In this document: positions 1 to 8,009 of the stretch, piece by piece
Position numbering within the stretch: the first letter of the stretch is position 1
Layout of the letters: each line of letters begins with the position of its first letter
NCBI GenBank assembly: GCA_964615765.1
Contig: CAZTQN010000015.1
Span: 1 to 64,000 of the forward strand
Origin: CAZTQN01 sp964615765
GTDB lineage: Bacteria; Planctomycetota; Phycisphaerae; Phycisphaerales; UBA1924
Length of the DNA stretch: 64,000 nt
Reading direction: 5' to 3'
Translations under genes and position numbers: made by a program
Notes under the pieces: model-generated
The model's input: only the letters and a program-made list of their open reading frames with translations
The model's database searches: none
What the model was told of the DNA's origin: nothing

Positions 1-1177
1 GCACGGCGAGCTGCAGGTGGTGCTGCTCGACGCGGATGCTCTTGTAGTACACCTGATGGTCGAGGCGACCGCTGGCGTAGTTGTACCCGGAGGAGTTGCC
101 GGCCGCGACGTTGAACGGCATGTTCAGGCAGCGCGCGATCTCGTTGAGGATCTCGCGCTTGAACTCCCCGAAGGTCGTCGTCGGCTGCTCAGCGTGGACC
201 TGCCCGAGCTTCCAGCCGCCCGGAAGCACGGTGGCGAGACGCTGCTCGAGCTCGACTTCGTCCATCGGCTCCAGCGGATCGGCCTCGCCGTTAGCGGGGC
301 TGTCGGTGTAGATGACGGCGGCGAAGTTGGCGGCGGTCTCGGCGGCCGCGATGGTCGCCAATGTGTACCGGCGGAGCTGCGCGAACAGCGGGAGCGCCGG
401 CGTGATGTCGGGGATGCCGCGGAGTTGGCCGGGCCGGTCCGGACGGAAGTAGTGCACGACGGAAGAGGCCGGAAACGTGTCGTAGGCCGTGAGGTCGTCG
501 ATGGACGTGCGGAACACGCCGCTGTCACCGGGGTGCCGCTTGAGCACGCGGTACGCGGAGGGGTTGCCCCACTGATCCAGAGCGATGCCGTCGATCTCGT
601 CGTTGCGCCCGCGGCGAAGCAAGGGCGTGCAGACCTGGTCCGCTTCGATGAGCTTGAGATCAAGCGATACGGGCGATCCCGCTGACGCGATGCCGGGGTT
701 GTTGATCAGAAGCGCGAAGGCCTCGCCACTCTCTGCTCGGGCTAGCCGCATGGTGCGAAGCTTGCCGGGAAGGTCAACGGCCCGCGACCACTGTTCGAAC
801 GCATCCTCGATACGGGCGTTCGCCTCGACGTCGTCGGTCAGCATCTGCAGCCGGGGACCGGTGCCGATGGTGTCGTTGGCGAGCGTGAGGACGATGCCCT
901 TGGCATACGAGTTGTTGGCGACCTCGTATCGGGCGCGGTTGCGGAGGACGCGACGTACCTCGGGGTTGATGGCAGCGTTGGGCGACAGACCGTCGGCGTT
1001 GGCCCAGTGCTTGCGGTTCTCCGGTGTGGTCTTGGCCGAGTCGAACTTGGCGACGACCAAACGACGGCCGCCGCCTGCCCCGCTTCCGTGCGGAGCAGGC
1101 GACGCCGCCGGGGAGGGAGAGGTGGGCGGCGCTCCGCGACCGACCCGGCTCATGATGTTGACAATCGCTTTCAGCAT
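1..1177 (-). CDS. Phage portal protein, lambda family (partial, runs off window)
   Basis: The open frame begins at the ATG at 1177 and reaches the window edge with no stop, giving 392 codons. Lambda-type portals form the dodecameric ring at one capsid vertex through which DNA is packaged and where the tail joins. Supporting segments are ANNSYAKGIVLTLANDTIG near residue 85 and MPFNVAAGNSSGYNYASG near the visible end, both typical of this family. A Ser/Pro/Gly-rich linker follows the first 15 residues. The start lies 8 bp past the stop of the small upstream gene, so the two are probably co-transcribed. The assignment is from motif recognition. Whether the missing end is intact cannot be judged. 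Confidence 0.85.
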   Translation of the reverse strand, partial: MLKAIVNIMSRVGRGAPPTSPSPAASPAPHGSGAGGGRRLVVAKFDSAKTTPENRKHWANADGLSPNAAINPEVRRVLRNRARYEVANNSYAKGIVLTLANDTIGTGPRLQMLTDDVEANARIEDAFEQWSRAVDLPGKLRTMRLARAESGEAFALLINNPGIASAGSPVSLDLKLIEADQVCTPLLRRGRNDEIDGIALDQWGNPSAYRVLKRHPGDSGVFRTSIDDLTAYDTFPASSVVHYFRPDRPGQLRGIPDITPALPLFAQLRRYTLATIAAAETAANFAAVIYTDSPANGEADPLEPMDEVELEQRLATVLPGGWKLGQVHAEQPTTTFGEFKREILNEIARCLNMPFNVAAGNSSGYNYASGRLDHQVYYKSIRVEQHHLQLAV

Positions 1178-1184
1178 GGGCGGG

Positions 1185-1397
1185 TCAGACAGAACCGGGG
1201 GGGACGATCTTGGCGAACTTGATGCCGAGGCCGGGCTTCCTCGCGGCGGCCTTGGACGCGAGGTAGCGGTCGGCCTCGATCTGGTCCTTCAGCGGGTGCT
1301 GCTCGACGGACTGGCCGTCGACGGAGGCCTTGGCGGGCTGCAACGCGTTGTCGCGTATGGCCTGCTCGAGATCCGGGTTGGGAGATGGGTCAGGCAT
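1185..1397 (-). CDS. Small phage packaging-region protein (hypothetical)
   Basis: This is a 70-aa protein starting MPDPSPNPDLEQ and ending eight bases before the portal start. I do not recognise a named family. Its position between terminase and portal is where lambda-like phages keep small head-completion or gpW-like proteins, but no such fold can be claimed from the sequence. It is charged, with a helical middle (LKDQIEADRYLASKAAAR). A longer GTG-started version from 1436 is possible; the ATG at 1397 is preferred because the residues upstream look like random translation. The 127 bp between this gene and the zinc-ribbon gene upstream show nothing recognisable. Confidence 0.5.
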   Translation of the reverse strand: MPDPSPNPDLEQAIRDNALQPAKASVDGQSVEQHPLKDQIEADRYLASKAAARKPGLGIKFAKIVPPGSV

Positions 1398-1524
1398 CGG
1401 GTGTAGCGAGACGAGCGAGCGAAAGCTCGTCGTCACGTGCTACCTATGCAAAAGCGGATCGCCCTGCGCGCGTCGCAGCCCGTTTTGAAGCAACCAATGC
1501 CACCGGTAGAACCACGATGCAGAG

Positions 1525-1713
1525 TCAGCCGCCGATTCGTTCATGGGTCGTCACGCGGCGACCGCAATGACGGCACGCGCGGCGGCTTCGCAGGGCACCG
1601 CCAGGTGCGGCACGGGTGTAGAGCACCTCGAAGTGGCGACACCCGCACTTTGGACATATCAGCCCGCGGGCTTCTTGCTTCAGAGGTCGCGGGGCCTCGC
1701 GGGCAGTGCTCAT
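1525..1713 (-). CDS. NrdR-like zinc-ribbon mini-protein
   Basis: This 62-aa protein is nearly all one zinc ribbon: CPKCG, then CRHCGRR about 22 residues later, followed by VTTHERI. The spacing, the arginine-rich second knuckle (LRSRRACRHCGRR) and the TTHER end closely match the N-terminal ribbon of the ribonucleotide reductase repressor NrdR. The ATP-cone domain of NrdR is absent. Phage Ogr/Delta activators have a comparable ribbon and are an alternative. The start ATG overlaps the terminase stop (ATGA), which fixes the start and implies translational coupling. It probably binds DNA; its targets are unknown. Confidence 0.6.
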   Translation of the reverse strand: MSTAREAPRPLKQEARGLICPKCGCRHFEVLYTRAAPGGALRSRRACRHCGRRVTTHERIGG

Positions 1714-2978
1714 CGACGGCCTCCTCGAAGCTGCGAGAGCCTGATCCGAGGTCGGACAATGACCTTGTGGTCCGTGCCAAAGAGCACAGCGCCTTGCATG
1801 GAAGCGGCGACCGCAGCGCCGACTAACCCGTCGAGCCAGTGGTTGTCGAGTCCTTCGACACGGAGCCTCCACTCGTCCACAGTGCGGCCCCGACCCTCCG
1901 TACGCACGCGGTACTCGCTGGTGAGGTGCTCCGAAAGCAGACGGTGTATCTCGGGCTTCTGGCCGAACAGAGAGAGCCCGCCGGGATCGCCCATGGGCAC
2001 CGCGAGACGCGCGTGCACGAATGACTTCCAGTAGTTGGTGTCGAACAGGACGTGCCGCACCGCCCGCTTCCCGGTCACGATCGGTACGCGCCAGTTCAGT
2101 CCGACCCGCTCGCCGCGCTTGCGCTTGTAGTCACTAAAGGGGAGGCTGCTCGCGCCGACATACCTGCCGTGGCTGGGTGTCAGCACGCTCGCGTGCGGGC
2201 TCTGGCGACAGAACTGATAGACCACGTCCGTTGACGAACCCCAGTTGGCGTCGATCAAGCACCGGTCGATCCGCACCATCGCGCCGTCGTCGCGCCGCCA
2301 TTCGCGAGCCACAGTCGCCTCGATGAGCCGCTCCAGACCGCCGTAGATCGCGCCTTCAACGCCAGCGCGTGGCGAAGCGGCCCCGAGCGTCCGGCGCACA
2401 TCCCGAAGCGTGAAGTACGCCTGCTTTTGGTCCGGCTCGGTGCCATAGTCGATGATGTGCCCCGTGAAGTCGTCCTCCCAGGCGGCCACGAGGTAGAACA
2501 GTGCCTTGCCCTGCACGTCCACGAACATCGTCAGGTGCGAGCACCCGAGTGGGACAAGCCCGCGGGCGTGCCCGTTCACCTTCGCTGCGATCTGATCGGC
2601 GTTGAGCAGGTCGTCCGCGACCTCAACCTCGGGCAGCGGCTCATTCTGGTACTCGGCGAAGAATGCGGCCTCGTTCTGCAGCCGCAGGTTCATGGCGTGC
2701 TGCACCGCCGACAACTCGTCGTGGTTGAACCGCTCCGGCCAGGCGATGACCGCTCCCTCATCCATCGCCGTCCGGTGCTTGCCGTAGAACGCCGTGGCAT
2801 CGGCTATCCCGCGATCGGCGCGAAGCCCCTCGGCCCGCACGCGGGCGTACTCGGCCCAGAACCCCGCGCGCGTGCGATGTCGGTGGAGCTGCCGCTCGCT
2901 GATCACCTCGCCCAGCGTCGTGCTGTTGAGCAGCCGCGCGAGTTCGCCTGGCTTGAGTTTGCGCGGGTCAATCGCCAC
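1710..2978 (-). pseudogene. Phage terminase large subunit (GpA-like) lacking the ATPase half, fused to a short foreign N-terminus
   Basis: From about residue 41 the 422-aa product matches the C-terminal half of GpA-type large terminases: AFYGKHRTAMDEGAVIAWPERF, EAAFFAEYQNEP, LTMFVDVQGKALFY and LIDANWGSSTD, the nuclease region. The N-terminal packaging ATPase with Walker A and B motifs, some 250 residues in complete relatives, is missing. Residues 1-40 (LARLLNSTTLGEVISERQLH...) look instead like the start of a helix-turn-helix or small-terminase-type protein. An in-frame deletion joining two neighbouring genes is the simplest explanation, and the protein should not package DNA. The start is GTG at 2978, with GGAG about 11 bp upstream. 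Confidence 0.75.
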
Positions 2979-3070
2979 CGGCGGACATCTCCTTCACGAG
3001 CCAGGCGGCGCAATGCACGAGGTTGACGCTGCCGTCGGCGTTTGTCGGCGCGCCGCCTTGGAGGGCCCGA
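2968..3070 (-). pseudogene. C-terminal fragment of a prophage protein cut off by the PLD cassette
   Basis: The minus-strand frame ending at the TGA at 2968-2970 reads as natural protein only over its last 33 or so residues (GGAPTNADGSVNLVHCAAWL, then VKEMSAGGD). The frame upstream of about 3070 is antisense to the phospholipase-like gene and looks random. The stop overlaps the GTG of the terminase fusion, as expected for adjoining phage genes. I infer that this is the 3' end of a small-terminase or DNA-binding gene whose 5' part was replaced. The boundary is approximate. Confidence 0.45.
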
Positions 3071-3072
3071 CA

Positions 3073-4401
3073 ATGCGTGACGACCTGATCAAATTCCTCG
3101 CCGACCAAAAGAACCTCTCGCACGTGTTCGTTGCGACGTTCAACATCGGCTTCATCTTCATCGAGAACGTGCTGCTGCGTGCACTGCGGAAGTGCGGGCA
3201 CCCTTCCTTGACGGTGTTCGCCGATGCCGACGAGGTAGCGACGACGTTCGCGTCGCAGGGCCGTTGGGTCAGCCGGATCGGGCGGCGCTACCGCGTCGTT
3301 CCGATCAGAATGGAACCCGGGTTTCGGTTTCACCCCAAGGCCGTCATGCTCGCCGGGACCGACAACGCAGCCCTGTTCATCGGGAGCGGCAACCTGACGT
3401 TTGGCGGGATGCGGCAGAACGATGAGCTGTGGCTTCGATTCGAAAGTGCCCAGGACGGGACGGGCCCGCTCGCGGCGTTCAAAGAACTCGCAGACGCTTG
3501 TCTGGACCGCGCTCCATTCCCTGGCCCGGTGCGTGCCGAACTGGCGGACGCCTTCGATCCCGAAGTGCATGCCTGGTCTAAGACGATCGCGTCCCCTTCA
3601 GGCATGCTTTGGCGTGTCGGTCGTGGGCCCGCGCTGCTTGACCAGCTCGCGTCGCAGGTAGGCGACTTAGATGTTCGACGCATCGTCGTAGCGTCGCCGT
3701 ACTTTGACGAAGGCGGCGAGGCGCTTGCCGCCATCGCGGCAAGATGGCCGCACGCAGCGATAGAGGTGCTCGTGCAATCCGGCCAGTCGCAGTTGCTTGG
3801 CCCCGCCTGGTCACGGATCAGAGAACCGAAGTCGCTCGTGTCCGTGGAAACGTCGAGGGGAGAGAACGCGAAGGCGTTCATTCATGCGAAGTTCTACGCC
3901 TTCGTCGGGGAATCGGATGCCGTGTTGTTCGCCGGGAGCGCGAACTGCTCCCGCGCAGCGCTGGCGATCCCTGGCTCTGGTGGCAACGCCGAGAACCTCG
4001 CAGTCGTGCGGCTGAAAGCAACTGAAGTGGAAGAGATGGTGAGTTCTGGCGTTACGGTCGTGGATGCACCAGCGGTTCTCCAGGTGTCGCTGCCAACCGT
4101 TCCTGCAGCCGACCCCGCTCTGGCCATCCACATCATGGGCGCTCATAGCGAGCACGGCGAGCTTGCCGTGGTGTTCGTCGCGCCGCCGCACTATCAGGCG
4201 ATTGAGCTTGTCGCCGATGGTCGCACCCTATCGGGAACGGATGTGACCGTCGTCGGCGGCGTACTCCGGGCCCGAGGCCTTGGTGTCATCAGCCGTGTTC
4301 GGGTTGCTGCAACGGTGGGCGGAATACGCCTAGCGTCAGCGGAGCATTGTCCAGATACATCTGGAAGATTTCGCGGACACGCGCAGCCTCCCTGGCGTTG
4401 A
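3073..4401 (+). CDS. Phospholipase D-like (HKD) nuclease-family protein, probable prophage cargo
   Basis: The 442-aa product carries two HKD-type half-sites of the PLD superfamily. The first is HPKAVMLAG followed by FIGSGNLTFGG (about residues 88-116); the second is IHAKFYAFVG followed by FAGSANCSRAAL (about residues 273-300). Such proteins cleave phosphodiesters and often sit beside helicases in phage-defence loci; no helicase is present here. The ATG at 3073 has a good ribosome site (GGAGGG about 9 bp upstream). The gene opposes all its neighbours and is less GC-rich than the chromosome, which suggests cargo. The last 20 or so codons (after about 4340) are antisense to the recombinase, so the natural C-terminus may be lost. 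Confidence 0.75.
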   Translation: MRDDLIKFLADQKNLSHVFVATFNIGFIFIENVLLRALRKCGHPSLTVFADADEVATTFASQGRWVSRIGRRYRVVPIRMEPGFRFHPKAVMLAGTDNAALFIGSGNLTFGGMRQNDELWLRFESAQDGTGPLAAFKELADACLDRAPFPGPVRAELADAFDPEVHAWSKTIASPSGMLWRVGRGPALLDQLASQVGDLDVRRIVVASPYFDEGGEALAAIAARWPHAAIEVLVQSGQSQLLGPAWSRIREPKSLVSVETSRGENAKAFIHAKFYAFVGESDAVLFAGSANCSRAALAIPGSGGNAENLAVVRLKATEVEEMVSSGVTVVDAPAVLQVSLPTVPAADPALAIHIMGAHSEHGELAVVFVAPPHYQAIELVADGRTLSGTDVTVVGGVLRARGLGVISRVRVAATVGGIRLASAEHCPDTSGRFRGHAQPPWR

Positions 4402-5002
4402 TCACCAGCCGCGGACTCCCATCGGACCGGTCGACGTCGTAGCCCAGCACGGGAACGCCGCCCGCCCACTTGCCGCGACGCTTCTGGGCCGCGACCTTGT
4501 CGCGGATGCGCTCGCCGATGATCTCGCGCTCGAACTGGGCGAACGAGAGGAGGATGTTGAGCGTCAGCCTGCCCATCGAGCTTGTGGTATTGAATTGCTG
4601 CGTCACCGAGACGAAGGACACGCTCTTGCGGTCGAACGCTTCCATGATGCGGGCAAAGTCGAGGAGCGACCGGCTCAGTCGGTCCACTTTGTAGACGACC
4701 ACGCAGTCGACCTTCCCGGCCTCAATGTCGCGGAGGAGTTGCTCAAGGGACGGCCGCTCCATGCTGCCGCCGGAGAAGCCGCCGTCGTCATAGCGATCGG
4801 GAAGGCAAATCCAGCCTTCGTTCTTTTGGCTTGCGACGTATGCCTCGCCCGCGTCGCGTTGGGCATCAAGGGAGTTGTACTCCTGATCGAGCCCTTCCTC
4901 GCTGCTCTTTCTGGTGTAGAGCGCGCATCTAATGCGTCGCTTCTCGCCCGCCACGGTTCCGTTCACACCACCATGTGGGTTGGTTGGGGCTCGTTGTTTC
5001 AT
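4289..5002 (-). pseudogene. Large serine recombinase, C-terminally truncated
   Basis: The 237-aa product has an intact resolvase catalytic domain. The nucleophile serine lies in LYTRKSSEEGLDQEYNSLDA, with YDDGGFSGG, VYKVDRLSRSLLDF and FAQFEREIIGERIRDK following. Large serine recombinases of this subgroup normally continue to 500 or more residues through a recombinase domain and a zinc ribbon. Here the family sequence stops in the recombinase domain at about residue 222 (REIFQMYLDN, near 4345) and gives way to an unrelated tail that is antisense to the PLD gene. The protein cannot bind attachment sites normally and is judged inactive. Its start overlaps the stop of the DUF2924 gene (ATGA). Confidence 0.85.
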
Positions 5003-5505
5003 GACTTCCCCTGTAACCCGAAGAACCTGAACCCGTTGACGTGCGTCCCCGTCACCTTCTTGGCGATGGCCGACAACGAGCGGTAACGCTCGCCGTCGTA
5101 GTCAAACCCCTGACCGTCGGGCAGGACGACGACCCGAACGGCCCGGCCCTTGTACTCCTTCACCACGGCAAAGCCAGCGGGTGGGATCCGGGCATCCCCG
5201 GTTACCATTCCCTTCACGGAACGGGTCGTTGTGCAACCTGGACCCGGCTGTGGCGGGCAGATCGTGGCCTTTGGAGCCATCACGCGGACCTCCGCGAGGT
5301 CGGCCAGCTCTGCTGCCCGTTTCCGCGCCCGCTCGCTCAGACCACCCTCCGCGTTGGCCTGAATCCGCCAGGCGATTTTGCGGATCAGGTACGCGCGGTG
5401 GCGAGTGCGGCACTTGTGGCCGTGCAGATCTTCGTACCGCTGCACAAGGTCGCCTGTGGTCATCTTGCCAAGGTCGTCGAGTTGTCGCTGCATCAGGTCG
5501 GACAT
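4999..5505 (-). CDS. DUF2924 family protein
   Basis: The 168-aa product has the family pattern of an N-terminal helical segment (LVQRYEDLHGHKCRTRHRAY, then LIRKIAWRIQA) and a C-terminal part (GFDYDGERYRSLSAIAKKVT, then GTHVNGFRFFGL) resembling small DNA-binding or chromatin-like domains. DUF2924 genes regularly sit directly upstream of this recombinase type in integrated elements. The four-base ATGA overlap with the recombinase shows that the pair is translated together. Its biochemical role is not established; an accessory function in recombination is an inference from location. Confidence 0.8.
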   Translation of the reverse strand: MSDLMQRQLDDLGKMTTGDLVQRYEDLHGHKCRTRHRAYLIRKIAWRIQANAEGGLSERARKRAAELADLAEVRVMAPKATICPPQPGPGCTTTRSVKGMVTGDARIPPAGFAVVKEYKGRAVRVVVLPDGQGFDYDGERYRSLSAIAKKVTGTHVNGFRFFGLQGKS

Positions 5506-5534
5506 TGAATCTCCTATCGCATGGGCCGAGAGCG

Positions 5535-5753
5535 TTAACCCGCGGGCCGCGTTGCGACACTGAGGGCGGCTTCCGGCGAGAGTTCAAGTCCATCGCCGAG
5601 AGATCTGGCATGCTCGTCAATCGCCCCCTTGGCCCCGCCTATCCGCGCCCGTGTGGCACGAACGGCACGCACCACGCCACGCGCCAGAATGCTCGCGATC
5701 TCTGCTTCGCGCTCTGCGGGCGTCATGCTGTCCGGGTTCTTCGATGATGTCAC
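5535..5753 (-). CDS. Small element-associated protein upstream of DUF2924
   Basis: This 72-aa protein begins MTSSKNPDSMTPAEREAEIA and continues SILARGVVRAVRAT, a predicted helix. It ends in a short acidic segment (LELSPEAALSVAT). I recall small proteins with the same MTPAER-AAILA-like opening preceding DUF2924-recombinase pairs in planctomycete elements, but no function is known. It lies 29 bp upstream of DUF2924 in the same direction. A start at the internal Met10 is possible. Confidence 0.55.
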   Translation of the reverse strand: MTSSKNPDSMTPAEREAEIASILARGVVRAVRATRARIGGAKGAIDEHARSLGDGLELSPEAALSVATRPAG

Positions 5754-6095
5754 GCCGCGGCTCCGGGTTCGATTGCCGCGCCCATCGCGGAATCGTCTCC
5801 GGAGCCCTTATGCAAACGCGGAAGCGCGTGCGCGCCGCAATGAACAGGCCGACGCGATCGGAACACCGTGGCGCGAACATCGCAGTCGTGACAGTGGAGT
5901 TTGCGATCGCGCTTCGAGCGAGGTCGCCCGTTAACCGCCGCCCGTTCGGAAGAGAGACCTGGAGAGACTTTGGCCCGAATTTGCCCCCGAGGGCCGCCGG
6001 ATCGCCGGACGCTGGTTATGGCGGGCTGAAGGCCAGAGACGTCGCCGACGGCTGGCCCAGTCGCCAACCCTCGCGGAACGTGGGCCAAAAAGCGA
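5754..6095. other. Intergenic end of the integrated element, no gene recognised
   Basis: Between the last small element gene and the terminator beside the tRNA I see no reading frame with protein-like composition. The frames open here give Arg/Ser/Ala-rich translations typical of shadow frames. An attachment core would be expected at the tRNA end, but no duplicate of the tRNA 3' sequence is visible in this window. Confidence 0.4.
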
Positions 6096-6125
6096 AAACG
6101 CCGCCGAGGTCTCTCGGCGGCGTTT
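6096..6125. terminator. Bidirectional terminator-like stem-loop
   Basis: A perfect 13-bp inverted repeat (6096-6108 and 6113-6125) encloses the loop GTCT. Its arms begin with AAA and end with TTT, and another A lies just outside. It can therefore form an RNA hairpin with a short U tail on either strand. It lies between the integrated element and the tRNA. Confidence 0.75.
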
Positions 6126-6137
6126 CCTGAAAACCAA

Positions 6138-6164
6138 GGGGCCGGCTGCTTTCGCAACCGGCCC
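6138..6164 (-). terminator. Terminator downstream of tRNA-fMet
   Basis: A 7-bp GC stem (6139-6145 with 6158-6164) is extended by TGC/GCA around a TTTC loop, with one C-A mismatch. On the minus strand it is followed by a short T-rich stretch. It begins 5 bp past the tRNA 3' end and is suited to end its transcript. Confidence 0.65.
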
Positions 6165-6169
6165 GGTAA

Positions 6170-6243
<74 letters not shown>

Positions 6244-6401
6244 GACTTGAGGGTCACACTAGTCCGCACGCACCGCCCCGTCAACGCTCGCGGCAACATC
6301 CACACCCGGTTTTCACACCGCCGCCGCCCGCGCGCCTCGCAGCGCGAGCCGTCGCGCTACGCCGCGCATCGCCCGCGGCCAACGCCCGCCCACGCACGCG
6401 T

Positions 6402-6974
6402 TCACACCCCGCCCGCGCCCGTCTGCTCAAGCATCCGCTCGATGTACCGCCACGCGTTGAGCTCCAGCCGAATCGCGCGCAGCACCGCCGCGTCATCTTC
6501 CCCCGCGCCCGACGCTCCGCCGCCAGCCGCTCCCCCACTCTCAGCGCGCTCCAGCCGCTCGAACAACGCGCTCACGCGCCGTTGGTGCTCGCTGCGCCGA
6601 TCTTCCGCCCAGTTCCGCCATCGCTCAATCTGCACGCCGTCCCCGCTCCGCGCGGCGTCCTCCATCTGCTCGCGCGTGTCCATCATCTCGAGCAGAAAGC
6701 CGTTCGGCAGCGCCCGCATATCGCTCGGCGCCATCTCCACGCCGCGCTCCGCGCACAGCAGTTCCAGCAGCACCCCGGCCCGCTTCTCCGGATCTTCCAG
6801 CGTCCCGCGTGCGCGGTTCAGCACCGCCGCCACCGCCTCGTCCGCATCATCATCAACATGCCCCGACACATCCGGGTGCGCCGCCGCCGTCCGCGCCAGA
6901 TACGCCCGGTGCAGCGCCCCGCGATCCACCCCAAACCGCCGCGGCAGCCCAAAGATCGCAAACGGATCGTCCAT
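6402..6974 (-). CDS. hscB: Fe-S cluster co-chaperone HscB (J-domain protein)
   Basis: The 190-aa product starts with DPFAIFGLPRRFGVDRGALH and has the J-domain HPD motif in AAHPDVSG. After this comes the three-helix C-terminal domain of HscB (FLLEMMDTREQMEDAARSG...RLELNAWRYIERML) that binds the IscU scaffold. HscB delivers IscU to the HscA chaperone during iron-sulphur cluster transfer. The ATG at 6974 is chosen because GGGGAGG lies just upstream and the J domain begins at residue 2. A Gly/Ala-rich insertion lies near residue 155. No isc genes are adjacent, so the gene stands alone here. Confidence 0.85.
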   Translation of the reverse strand: MDDPFAIFGLPRRFGVDRGALHRAYLARTAAAHPDVSGHVDDDADEAVAAVLNRARGTLEDPEKRAGVLLELLCAERGVEMAPSDMRALPNGFLLEMMDTREQMEDAARSGDGVQIERWRNWAEDRRSEHQRRVSALFERLERAESGGAAGGGASGAGEDDAAVLRAIRLELNAWRYIERMLEQTGAGGV

Positions 6975-7095
6975 GGCCTCCCCTCGGTCCGCCCCGTTCA
7001 CCCCGCAAACCCGCCCCGCCCGTCGCATTTCCATTGACCCCGCCTCCCCGGCATGAAACAGTACGCCCCGGGGCGGCCGCCGCCCGGGAGGTCCC

Positions 7096-7809
7096 TTGCC
7101 CAAGCACATCGGCATCGTCGCAGTCAGCCCCGAGGGCGCCGCCCTCTGCTACCGCGACATCTTCCGCATCGCCCGACGACTCGTCGGCGACCGTGGCCAC
7201 CCCCAGGTCTCCCTCCACAACCTCCCCGTCGCCGAATACGTCGACGCCGTCCTCCAAAACGACTGGCACCGCGTCGCCGGCCTGCTCACGCGCTCAGCCA
7301 AGGTCCTCGCCGCCGCCGGCGCCGATTTCTGCATCCTCCCTGACAATCTGATGCAGCACGCCGTCCACCTGGTCGAGCACGCCTCACCGATCCCCTGGCT
7401 CACCATGACCGAGCCGGTCGCCCGGGCCGTCGTCCGCGACCAGCGCACAACCGTCGGGCTCATCGGCACCAAGCTGGTCATGCTCGGGTCCACCTACCAG
7501 ACGCACCTGGGCCTCCGCCGCGTCCAGGTCCTCGTCCCCGCCAGCGCCGACGCCGACGAACTCGACGCCATCATCTTCCGCGAACTGCTCTTCGGCGAGG
7601 TCCGCCCCGAGTCGCAGCGCCGCGTGCTCGCGATCGTCAAAACCCTCGCCGATCAGGGCTGCCAGGGCGTCATCCTCGGGTGCACCGAAGCCCCGCTGGT
7701 CGTGACGGACGAAAACTCGCCTATCCCGGTCTACGACGCCGCCGAACTGCTCGCGCAGGCCGCTGTCGAGCACGCGCTGGGCCTGACCGACCGCCTGCCC
7801 CCACGCTAA
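7096..7809 (+). CDS. Aspartate/glutamate racemase superfamily protein (one catalytic cysteine missing)
   Basis: The 237-aa product has the two-lobed Asp/Glu/hydantoin racemase pattern: N-terminal HIGIVAVSPEGAALCYRDI, a first active-site strand GADFCILPDNLMQHAV, TVGLIGT in the middle, and the second active-site loop GVILGCTEAPLV. Standard members use two cysteines, in CNT and GCTE. Here the first position reads DN, leaving only the GCTE cysteine. It may be a single-cysteine lyase or isomerase, or a racemase variant; the substrate cannot be named. The gene is divergent from hscB, with 121 bp between the two starts. Confidence 0.75.
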   Translation: MPKHIGIVAVSPEGAALCYRDIFRIARRLVGDRGHPQVSLHNLPVAEYVDAVLQNDWHRVAGLLTRSAKVLAAAGADFCILPDNLMQHAVHLVEHASPIPWLTMTEPVARAVVRDQRTTVGLIGTKLVMLGSTYQTHLGLRRVQVLVPASADADELDAIIFRELLFGEVRPESQRRVLAIVKTLADQGCQGVILGCTEAPLVVTDENSPIPVYDAAELLAQAAVEHALGLTDRLPPR

Positions 7810-8009
7810 CCGGCACAACCCCCGCCGGATCGGAACCGGGCCCAGCGCGTGGACGAATCGCCCCTAGCCTTGGTACGCTGGCGACCCCGCCAGGGCGGTC
7901 GGCGTGCCTCCGTTGCGTGCCGTCGCCCTCCATCGGGTTCACGGGCCCGTGCCCAGACGCCCGGCGCCCCCCGCTTTCTCGAACATTCGCCCAGGTTGGT
8001 GGAGTCCAC

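Noticed and set aside
2794..3072. Upstream extension of the PLD-like protein to 535 residues
   Set aside because: The added 93 residues are antisense to the terminase N-terminus and random-looking; the ATG at 3073 has a strong ribosome site.
5750..6157. A 135-codon minus-strand frame between the element and the tRNA
   Set aside because: It runs through a terminator hairpin and has Arg/Gly-rich shadow composition.
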